A stretch of DNA of 6,502 bases, from assembly GCA_964352985.1 (NCBI GenBank), contig CAYGUK010000162.1:1-6502 (forward strand), given 5' to 3'. Under the pieces are notes generated by a model, which did no database searches, was not told the DNA's origin, and saw only the letters and a list, made by a program, of their open reading frames with translations. Of this stretch, positions 1 to 5,345 are shown piece by piece; positions within the stretch are counted from its first letter, which is position 1, and each line of letters starts with the position of its first letter. Both the position numbers and the translations under genes were made by a program. The DNA comes from CAYGUK01 sp964352985. Its GTDB lineage: Bacteria; Pseudomonadota; Gammaproteobacteria; JAHCLG01.

Positions 1-437
1 TTAGTTTCTCAGAGAGGTTGGATGATTTGTAGTAGGTGGTTTAGCGGACGTTCACATTTATTTTGACAACTCTTTCATAGTTACGAAAAAACTATTCCCA
101 GTTTTATTTTACTTTTGAATTTCATAGTTAAACATTCACTTCACAATCTCGAGAAGCAACATAATCTGACTGTTAAAAAAATATTAGCGACATGAAAAAA
201 TTTGTACCCCATTTTTCCTAAATAAAATCCAATTTTATAAACAGCTTAATATTTTAATTAAAAATGTTAGTCCCTAATCTGGCTCATGAAGAAAGCCAAA
301 TAAAATGATATTATTTTATTATAAAAACAATTCAACAATTTTTATTTTAATGTTCACTAACTTAATCTTAATAATAAATTTATTTCAAATACTGTTTTGT
401 TGAAAAATAAATTTAATTAACTACATTGGAGATAACG
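1..437. other. AT-rich stretch without a supportable gene
   Basis: No reading frame here has a start, a ribosome site and a convincing protein. The first ~60 bases are visibly richer in G and C than the rest. Plus frame 1 is open from the window edge to a TGA at 64-66 (21 codons, unrecognised), so they may be the tail of a gene to the left. An inverted repeat at 77-82/90-95 (ATAGTT/AACTAT, 7-nt loop), followed by T-rich sequence, could be its weak terminator. An 11-base direct repeat (tttcatagtta) lies at 73-83 and 120-130. Further right are a small hairpin (TGGCT 280-284 / AGCCA 294-298) and an all-AT inverted repeat (299-306 / 313-320). The sequence is too AT-rich for me to choose a promoter for the gene at 438. 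Confidence 0.6.
428..431 (+). promoter_or_regulatory. Shine-Dalgarno site that fixes the start of the secreted protein at 438
   Basis: GGAG lies 6 nt before the ATG at 438, which is ideal spacing. The longest open frame would begin at a TTG at 426, but that codon overlaps this site. Starting there would also add four residues in front of a normal Met-Lys-Lys signal-peptide start. The ATG at 438 is therefore the preferred start. Confidence 0.85.
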
Positions 438-851
438 ATGAAAAAAATATTGAAATTTGCAAGTTTAGCACTGATAACAACCTTACCCTGCCTTAGTTTT
501 GCAGCATATAATTTAACGGTTACAAACAACACCAACAAAGAAATGACCGCCTGGCAACTAATCAGCTATGGCAAACTTAATGGCTTACAGGGTTGCAGCA
601 ATTATCGAGCGGGTAGTCTACAATGCACTATTGAACCTAAAACTAGCGCATTACTCCAACTCACTAAAAAAGGCAAGAGTTTTCATATTATAGATGTGAG
701 TGAAGGTGCTGGCATTACCGGTACAGAAGTTGGAGAAACAGAAGATTATAATGGCATCAATAGAATTTTATCTTCCGCTAATAACCCGTATGGTATAACG
801 TTAGATGGTCCGGCCTCAGAAGTGATAGTTGATACATCACAAGCTAAATAA
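438..851 (+). CDS. small secreted protein of unknown function
   Basis: The product has 137 residues. I do not recognise the family. Residues 1-22 look like a Sec signal peptide: a basic MKK start, a hydrophobic core of about 12 residues, and a Ser-Phe-Ala/Ala cleavage site after Ala22. Cys18 lies inside the signal but is preceded by Leu-Pro, so there is no lipobox and a lipoprotein is unlikely. The mature ~115-residue part has no further membrane segment. It has exactly two cysteines, Cys53 and Cys63, which could form a disulfide in the periplasm or outside the cell. It is rich in Asn, Thr and Gly, and alternating patches such as NLTVTNN suggest a beta-sandwich (inference). The gene stands alone, convergent with the uppS operon, after a long AT-rich spacer. 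That isolation suggests a lineage-specific accessory gene. Start chosen by the GGAG site. It is confidently a gene; its role is open. Confidence 0.8.
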   Translation: MKKILKFASLALITTLPCLSFAAYNLTVTNNTNKEMTAWQLISYGKLNGLQGCSNYRAGSLQCTIEPKTSALLQLTKKGKSFHIIDVSEGAGITGTEVGETEDYNGINRILSSANNPYGITLDGPASEVIVDTSQAK

Positions 852-872
852 TGACAATAACAAATAATTTAA

Positions 873-894
873 CTAGGGTTATTCTTAACCCTAG
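873..894 (-). terminator. hairpin between convergent genes, probable terminator of the uppS operon
   Basis: A perfect 9-bp stem (CTAGGGTTA/TAACCCTAG) with a 4-nt loop sits 21 nt past the secreted-protein stop and about 100 nt past the uppS stop. Read on the minus strand it is followed by a moderately U-rich run (about half U). Read on the plus strand it is followed by seven A, which is not terminator-like. I therefore assign it mainly to the minus strand. A second, weaker minus-strand option lies just before it: an AT-only 6-bp hairpin (907-912/916-921) followed, after GGC, by seven U (897-903). Both could work together. Use for the plus gene is possible but would lack a U tract. Confidence 0.5.
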
Positions 895-995
895 CTAAAA
901 AAAGCCTATTATGTAATAATATATTTTAAATATTATCGATTAAAAAACAATTCTATTAGCTATACTCGCCCACGCTTGAAACTCATAACAGTTTA

Positions 996-1733
996 CTATT
1001 CTTCAACTAAACCTTGCTGTAATTGCTGGCCAGTATAACCAAATCGACGTTGGCGTTGTGAATAAGCATGAAGGGCTTTTTCATAATCTTGTCGTCTAAA
1101 ATCGGGCCATAAAGTTTCACAAAAATATAATTCGGTATAAGCTAATTGCATTAACATAAAGTTACTGATTCGATATTCACCACTAGTACGAATAAATAAA
1201 TCAGGATTGGGACAATGTTGAGTCGCAAGATGCGAAAAAATTAAATCATCATTAATATCTTCTAAATTAATTTCCTGTTGCTGAATTTTTTTTGCAATTT
1301 GTTTAAATGCAGTATTAATATCCCATAAGCCAGAATAATTAACTGCTAAGTTTAATTGCAGTCCAGTATTGTTCGCTGTTTTTTCTTCAGATTCAGAAAT
1401 AACTTTTTGCAATTCAGAATTTAATGCACTTCTATCTCCAATTAATTTCAAGCACACATTATTTTTATGTAATTTTTTTATTTCGTGTTTTAAGGTGGAT
1501 AAAAGTAAATTCATTAGAAAACCAACTTCTTCTTTTGGTCTTCGCCAATTTTCTTGACCAAAGGCAAATAGCGTTAAAACTTCAACGCCAACTTCACCCG
1601 AGATTTGTACAATTTCACGAACAGACTCAACACCCGCTTTGTGGCCTGCAACTCGCGGTAGATGCCTTTGCAATGCCCAGCGTCCATTACCATCCATGAT
1701 AATGGCAACATGATGCGGTATTTGATTACTCAT
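996..1733 (-). CDS. uppS: undecaprenyl diphosphate synthase (cis-prenyltransferase)
   Basis: This enzyme adds isopentenyl units in cis to farnesyl diphosphate to make C55 undecaprenyl diphosphate, the lipid carrier for peptidoglycan and other surface glycans; it acts at the inner face of the membrane. The product has 245 residues, close to E. coli (253), and is complete. Visible family marks are the catalytic Asp14 in the MDGNGRW block (14-19), His31 in GHKAG, Asn62 and Arg65 in ENWRRP, Arg182 and Arg188 in the IRTSGEYRISNF block, and Glu201 in TELYF. These match E. coli Asp26, His43, Asn74, Arg77, Arg194, Arg200 and Glu213 with a constant offset of 12, so the catalytic set is intact. The ATG overlaps the frr TGA (ATGA, 1730-1733) and lacks a strong ribosome site, so translation is probably coupled to frr. 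It is the last gene of the operon here; cdsA and dxr do not follow. Confidence 0.97.
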   Translation of the reverse strand: MSNQIPHHVAIIMDGNGRWALQRHLPRVAGHKAGVESVREIVQISGEVGVEVLTLFAFGQENWRRPKEEVGFLMNLLLSTLKHEIKKLHKNNVCLKLIGDRSALNSELQKVISESEEKTANNTGLQLNLAVNYSGLWDINTAFKQIAKKIQQQEINLEDINDDLIFSHLATQHCPNPDLFIRTSGEYRISNFMLMQLAYTELYFCETLWPDFRRQDYEKALHAYSQRQRRFGYTGQQLQQGLVEE

Positions 1734-2287
1734 ACTGCCATTAATTCTTCTTCTTTATGTTCAAGAATTTTATCAATTTCGGCAACATGTTTATCTGTCA
1801 TTTTTTGGATATCGTCTTCAGCACGACGATGATCGTCTTCTGTAATTTCTTTATCTTTGAGCAAATCTTTAAAATCATTATTCGCATCACGACGAATATT
1901 ACGCACAGCGACTTTCGCATTTTCAACTTCTGCTTTGACGACTTTGGTTAACTCACGACGACGTTCTTCAGTTAATGGGGGTAAAGGAACACGGATTATT
2001 TGTCCTGCAGTAACAGGGTTTAAACCTAAATCTGAATTCATAATCGCTTTTTCAATGGGCTCAATCATGTTTTTTTCCCATGGTTGAATAGCCAGTGTTC
2101 GTGAATCAGCAACGGACACATTTGCGACTTGATTTAATGGCGTTTCATTTCCGTAATAAGAAACAGTAATATGTTCTAATAAACTCGGATGCGCACGGCC
2201 AGTGCGGATCTTTGCTAATTCGACTTTTAGAGATTCAATAGATTTTAACATTCTCTTATTAGCATCTTGTTTGATTTCATTTAACAT
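1730..2287 (-). CDS. frr: ribosome recycling factor (RRF)
   Basis: RRF works with EF-G to split the ribosome after termination so that subunits can be reused; it is cytoplasmic and normally essential. The product has 185 residues, the same as E. coli. The sequence shows the KIRTGRAHPSLL block (26-37) of the three-helix domain, the YYGNETPLNQVANVSVADSRTL block (44-65) entering the small beta/alpha/beta domain, and LPPLTEERRREL (102-113). The basic VRNIRRDAN segment follows, with Arg129 and Arg132 at the same positions as the ribosome-contacting arginines of the E. coli protein. The charged helix to the C terminus ends EEELMAV. The ATG lies 4 nt after the pyrH stop. Its AAGGA site (2295-2299) is built from the last pyrH codons, 7 nt before the start, so the two genes are probably translationally coupled. 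It overlaps uppS by 4 nt. Confidence 0.98.
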   Translation of the reverse strand: MLNEIKQDANKRMLKSIESLKVELAKIRTGRAHPSLLEHITVSYYGNETPLNQVANVSVADSRTLAIQPWEKNMIEPIEKAIMNSDLGLNPVTAGQIIRVPLPPLTEERRRELTKVVKAEVENAKVAVRNIRRDANNDFKDLLKDKEITEDDHRRAEDDIQKMTDKHVAEIDKILEHKEEELMAV

Positions 2288-2291
2288 GACT

Positions 2292-3020
2292 TCATCCTTT
2301 TACAACTAAAGTACCTTCGTCTTCACCAAAAACTATACGCAGTAATGCACCGTGTTTATGAACATTAAATACACGAATCGGCATGTTATGATCCCGACAC
2401 TGACAAAATGCGGTTAAATCCATAACACCCAATTCTTTTTTTAATACTTCTTTATAACTTAACTGATGATAGCGAGTGGCATCATCGTATTTCGCCGGGT
2501 CTTTATCATAAATTCCATCAACGTTTGTCGCCTTTAATAAAATATCGGCATTCACTTCGATGCTACGTAGACTTGCAGCAGAATCAGTTGTCACCAACGG
2601 GTTTCCCGTGCCAGCCGCAAAGATAATAACTCGACCTTCTTTTAAATGGTGATCGGCTTTACGACCATCGTAATGATCAACCACACCACTCATTGGAATT
2701 GCTGACATAATTCGTGTGGGCACATTCGCTTGTTCTAGAATATCACGCATTGCAAGGGCATTCATTAATGTAGCTAACATGCCCATATAGTCACCTGTAA
2801 TTCGACCGAGGCCAGCTTCAGATAAAGCTTGACCTCGAAATAAATTACCACCACCAATGACTAAACCAACTTGCACACCTAAGCGAGTAATTTCAGCAAT
2901 TTCTTCGGCCATGCGTGCTATGACGTTCGGTTCAATTCCAAATTCACTTTGGCCCATCAAAGCCTCGCCACTTAACTTGAGTAAGATTCGGCGATAAACT
3001 GGCTTTGCATCATTAGTCAT
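2292..3020 (-). CDS. pyrH: uridylate kinase (UMP kinase)
   Basis: This enzyme phosphorylates UMP to UDP with ATP, feeding UTP, CTP, dTTP and UDP-sugar synthesis; the bacterial type is a hexamer of the amino-acid-kinase fold, typically activated by GTP and inhibited by UTP. The product has 242 residues, close to E. coli (241). Motifs in order: KLSGEAL (15-21), the glycine loop GGGNLFRG with Arg62, GDYMGMLAT with Asp77, AAGTGNP then TTDSAA with Asp146, LKATNVDGIYDKDP (162-175), and the C-terminal MPIRVFN (213-219). Positions 62, 77 and 146 coincide with the E. coli residues. One difference is Leu-Val after GTGNP, where E. coli has Phe-Phe. The ATG is 3 nt past the tsf stop, with GGAG (3029-3032) inside the last tsf codons and 8 nt from the start. 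Confidence 0.98.
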   Translation of the reverse strand: MTNDAKPVYRRILLKLSGEALMGQSEFGIEPNVIARMAEEIAEITRLGVQVGLVIGGGNLFRGQALSEAGLGRITGDYMGMLATLMNALAMRDILEQANVPTRIMSAIPMSGVVDHYDGRKADHHLKEGRVIIFAAGTGNPLVTTDSAASLRSIEVNADILLKATNVDGIYDKDPAKYDDATRYHQLSYKEVLKKELGVMDLTAFCQCRDHNMPIRVFNVHKHGALLRIVFGEDEGTLVVKG

Positions 3021-3023
3021 TTA

Positions 3024-3905
3024 TTATTCTCCGCGTGCTTGTGCCATCACTTCCGCAACAAAATCACCTTCTTCTTTTTCAATCCCTTCACCCACTTCAA
3101 AACGAGTAAACTGTTGGACTTTTGCATTATTTTGTTGCAAGAGTTTTTCAACAGTGATGTTAGGATCTTTCACAAAAGGTTGTCCTAAGAGCGTCACTTC
3201 TTTGAGGAATTTATTCACACGACCAGTTACCATTTTTTCAACGATATCAGCTGGCTTACCGCTATTTTCAGCTTGTGCTTGTGCGATATTTTTTTCAGTT
3301 TCAATCAATGATGGATCGACTTCATCACTGTTTACCGCTACAGGATTGCTGGCAGCAACATGCATCGCTAAATCTTTTGCAAGGTTTTCATCACCGCCTT
3401 CAACTTCAACTACGACGCCAATACGATTGCCATGTGTGTAAAAACCAACTGTTTTATCAGATTGGATGAGTTTAACACGGTTAATTTTGATGTTTTCGCC
3501 AATTTTTACGATTAATTGTTGACGAATTTCTTCGATTGTTTGTTGGCTGTTTATCATTTTGGTTTCAGCTAATTTAACCAAATCATGTTCTTTAGTTTGT
3601 AACACAGTCGCTAGTACGTTATTAGCAAATTCGTTAAATGATTCATCCCTGGCGACAAAATCAGTTTCACTATTCACTTCGACGATGGCTACTGTTTTTC
3701 CATCATCAGAACGATCAATTAAAATAACACCTTCAGCAACAATTTTACCTGCGCGTTTTGCAGCTTTGGCTTGGCCAGCTTTTCTCATTTCTTCGATGGC
3801 TTTATCAATGTCACCATCAACAGCAACTAGGGCTTTTTTACATTCCATCATGCCGGCGCCGGTGCGCTCTCTTAATTCTTTTACTAAAGTAGCAGATATA
3901 GACAT
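3024..3905 (-). CDS. tsf: translation elongation factor Ts (EF-Ts)
   Basis: EF-Ts is the nucleotide-exchange factor that releases GDP from EF-Tu so that it can reload GTP. The product has 293 residues, about ten more than E. coli. The N-terminal UBA-like domain carries LRERTGAGMMECKKAL (11-26). The AEGVI segment (58-62) leads into the core, and NSETDFVARDE (78-88) holds the TDFV motif. Asp82 and Phe83 correspond to E. coli Asp80 and Phe81, which enter the EF-Tu nucleotide site region. The C-terminal helix with GIEKEEGDFVAEV is typical. The start has GAGGAA (3915-3920) 9 nt upstream, an independent good ribosome site. The spacer from rpsB is only 22 nt and holds no hairpin, so S2 and EF-Ts should be made from one message without internal attenuation. 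Confidence 0.98.
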   Translation of the reverse strand: MSISATLVKELRERTGAGMMECKKALVAVDGDIDKAIEEMRKAGQAKAAKRAGKIVAEGVILIDRSDDGKTVAIVEVNSETDFVARDESFNEFANNVLATVLQTKEHDLVKLAETKMINSQQTIEEIRQQLIVKIGENIKINRVKLIQSDKTVGFYTHGNRIGVVVEVEGGDENLAKDLAMHVAASNPVAVNSDEVDPSLIETEKNIAQAQAENSGKPADIVEKMVTGRVNKFLKEVTLLGQPFVKDPNITVEKLLQQNNAKVQQFTRFEVGEGIEKEEGDFVAEVMAQARGE

Positions 3906-3927
3906 AATTATTTATTCCTCTTTGATG

Positions 3928-4779
3928 TTACTTGGCGGCAGCGTAATGCCCATCACCTTTTGAATTTGAACCTGATGATGCCATGGAGGAAACTTCTTCT
4001 TCATCAACATCAGCTGAATCGATATCATCTTGCTGAGCTTCATCTTCGGCTGCGACTTCAACGAACTCGTCTTTTTCACTTGCATCTAAATTTGTCAGAC
4101 TGCCTCTTGCATCTAGAATAATATCGGCAATAGTACTGGTATAAAGTTCAATAGCTCTTCTTGAATCATCATTGCCAGGAATTAAATAATCAATGCCATC
4201 AGGATCACGATTGGTATCAACAACACCCACTACTGGAATTTTAAGTTTGTTTGCTTCAGCAATGGCAATTTTTTCAAAGCCCACATCAACAATGAATAAA
4301 GCATCAGGTAAAGACCCCATATCTTTAATACCGCCTAAACTACGGTCAAGTTTTTCTAGTTCACGTTGCATGGTTAATGCCTCTTTTTTGCTTAAACGAT
4401 CTAATAAACCATTTGCAATTTGTTGCTCTAGATCTTTTAAACGACGGATAGATTGACGAACCGTTTTATAGTTAGTCAACATGCCACCTAACCAACGATA
4501 ATCAACATAAGGCATACCGCAACGTTCTGCTTGTTGACGGATAATATGTGATGCGGCTCTTTTAGTGCCCACAAATAAGACTTTCCCTTTGTTAGCAGCT
4601 AGGCGTGAAAAGAAATTCATCGCATCATGAAACATGGGTAATGTTTTTTCGAGATTGATAATGTGGATTTTATTGTTAGATCCGTAGATATATTCACCCA
4701 TTTTAGGGTTCCAATAGCGAGTTTGGTGTCCGAAATGAACGCCCGCAGCGAGCATTTGCCGCATAGATACTTGTGACAT
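3928..4779 (-). CDS. rpsB: 30S ribosomal protein S2 with long acidic C-terminal tail
   Basis: S2 binds late to the back of the 30S subunit near the head-body junction and is needed for S1 to bind and for initiation. The conserved body is clear: MRQMLAAGVHFGHQTRYWNPKM (6-27), the KVLFVGTKRAA block (66-76), YRWLGGMLTNYKT (94-106), the coiled region 110-145, LPDALFIVD (157-165) and GVVDTNRDPDGIDYLIPGNDD (185-205). The product has 283 residues against 241 in E. coli. The extra length is a tail from about 229, in which roughly half of residues 232-262 are Asp or Glu, then a Ser/Gly-rich stretch ending GHYAAAK. Nothing suggests a frameshift; the tail is in frame and ends at a normal TAA. GGAG (4787-4790) lies 7 nt before the ATG. 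First gene of the operon, with a structured leader. Confidence 0.98.
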   Translation of the reverse strand: MSQVSMRQMLAAGVHFGHQTRYWNPKMGEYIYGSNNKIHIINLEKTLPMFHDAMNFFSRLAANKGKVLFVGTKRAASHIIRQQAERCGMPYVDYRWLGGMLTNYKTVRQSIRRLKDLEQQIANGLLDRLSKKEALTMQRELEKLDRSLGGIKDMGSLPDALFIVDVGFEKIAIAEANKLKIPVVGVVDTNRDPDGIDYLIPGNDDSRRAIELYTSTIADIILDARGSLTNLDASEKDEFVEVAAEDEAQQDDIDSADVDEEEVSSMASSGSNSKGDGHYAAAK

Positions 4780-4907
4780 AGTTGTTCTCCAAGGGTTAAA
4801 CGTTCACCTTATCCCATGATTTAACTTAAATTTTATTATTTAAGCACCCTAAACCATGTGTCGATAGGTGTGGAATTTATAAAATGCAAACCATATGCAT
4901 TTCGAGT
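4780..4907 (-). promoter_or_regulatory. structured 5' leader of rpsB, candidate S2 autoregulation site
   Basis: If transcription starts near 4907, the message has a leader of about 128 nt containing three visible helices. A perfect 7-bp hairpin (AAATGCA/TGCATTT, 4882-4902) lies at the 5' end. A second perfect 7-bp hairpin (ATTTAAG/CTTAAAT, 4825-4844) lies in the middle. It is enclosed by a long-range helix in which CACCUAUC (4863-4870) pairs with GAUAAGGUG (4805-4813), eight pairs with one bulged A. The closing helix ends 25 nt before the start codon, next to the Shine-Dalgarno site. In E. coli and relatives S2 is known to repress its own operon through the rpsB leader. That this leader does so is inference from position and structure; I could not compare it with a model. 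Confidence 0.45.
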
Positions 4908-4912
4908 CAGAC

Positions 4913-4941
4913 TTTATAACATATATCCTTATATTCATCAA
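4913..4941 (-). promoter_or_regulatory. sigma-70-type promoter of the rpsB operon
   Basis: On the minus strand, -35 TTGATG (4936-4941) is followed by a 17-bp spacer and -10 TATAAA (4913-4918). The -10 carries the extended TG motif (TGtTATAAA). This is the best promoter match in the window and sits where the operon needs one, giving a start near A4907. A poorer alternative further down is TTGCAT, 17 bp, TATCGA. The prediction is by eye against the consensus. Confidence 0.65.
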
Positions 4942-4995
4942 CGGCAAAACTCAGGACTCAGACAATTTAATCTGTAGGAAAAAGACACACAAAAT

Positions 4996-5241
4996 TTATT
5001 GACGATCAAAATCATCATGGTCATAAGTTTGACCTTTTTTCATGACTTCTGAGGAATTAGATGATTGACTGAAAAATTTTTGTTTAATATAAGCAATCGC
5101 AAATAAAATAAATCCAATGATAGCACCAAAAATTAATAGATAAATTCCAATGATGATAGCAAAAATGATAATTACAACAGTTATGCCCATTCCGATGAAT
5201 GGAATAATTTTTGCGAGAAAAGGATTTTGATTTGAAGACAT
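4996..5241 (-). CDS. small two-helix membrane protein of unknown function
   Basis: The product has 81 residues and no family I can name. Residues about 12-30 and 33-52 are almost entirely Ile, Val, Leu, Phe, Gly and Ala, enough for two short inner-membrane helices with a tight Gly-containing turn. The short polar N terminus has Lys11, and a Lys-rich patch (IKQKFF, 52-57) follows the second helix. By the positive-inside rule the C-terminal tail is probably cytoplasmic (inference). The tail is Ser-rich and ends in an acidic GQTYDHDDFDR motif, which may be the functional part. A good ribosome site (AGGA, 5251-5254) lies 9 nt before the ATG, which supports a real gene. It sits between map and rpsB in the rpsB direction, 216 nt upstream of rpsB. 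Its message might read into that operon, since any terminator is weak. Confidence 0.75.
   Translation of the reverse strand: MSSNQNPFLAKIIPFIGMGITVVIIIFAIIIGIYLLIFGAIIGFILFAIAYIKQKFFSQSSNSSEVMKKGQTYDHDDFDRQ
5000..5017 (-). terminator. weak possible terminator at the end of the small membrane-protein gene
   Basis: A 7-bp hairpin with one G-U pair (TGATGAT/ATCGTCA, 4-nt loop) overlaps the last codons of the gene. It is followed, after six bases, by TTTT and then a second U run about 11 bases later. The stem is weak and the U tract late, so it may only reduce read-through towards rpsB. Confidence 0.2.
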
Positions 5242-5277
5242 AATTTAAGATCCTAAAACAACTTGATTTTATTATCT

Positions 5278-5305
5278 CATATAGTACCAAAATCATCCAT
5301 TTCAA
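5278..5305 (-). promoter_or_regulatory. possible promoter for the small membrane-protein gene
   Basis: On the minus strand, TTGAAA (5300-5305) and TATATG (5278-5283) are separated by 16 bp, about 37 nt before the ATG. This is a moderate match in an AT-rich divergent spacer. For the opposite gene, map, I found no -35/-10 pair worth calling. Confidence 0.3.
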
Positions 5306-5345
5306 CGTACAATGCATAAATAAGGTGAAAAATTTGGTATAAGGT

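Noticed and set aside
63..91. TTGACA at 63-68 as a promoter
   Set aside because: A perfect -35 but only an A run at the right distance, with no usable -10.
426..437. Extended TTG start for the secreted protein
   Set aside because: It overlaps the GGAG ribosome site and adds residues in front of a normal MKK signal peptide; ATG at 438 fits better.
1369..1699. Two plus-strand open frames inside uppS
   Set aside because: They are antisense to a gene with intact catalytic motifs and have no ribosome site or recognisable protein.
1757..2087. Plus-strand open frames inside frr
   Set aside because: Antisense shadows of a full-length, conserved RRF; Phe/Ile-rich or Ser-rich junk composition.
3154..3963. 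Plus-strand open frames inside tsf and rpsB, one of 134 codons
   Set aside because: Despite the length they mirror the coding bias of EF-Ts and show no family features.
4193..4456. Plus-strand open frame inside rpsB
   Set aside because: Antisense to the conserved core of S2; no independent support.
4955..4966. Repeat ctcaggactcag upstream of rpsB as a hairpin or operator
   Set aside because: It is a short direct repeat, not a stem, and lies upstream of the promoter without further copies.
5084..5317. Second minus-strand frame overlapping the small membrane protein
   Set aside because: Cys/Tyr/His-rich composition and no good ribosome site, whereas the frame 4996-5241 has AGGA at 9 nt and a sensible membrane topology.
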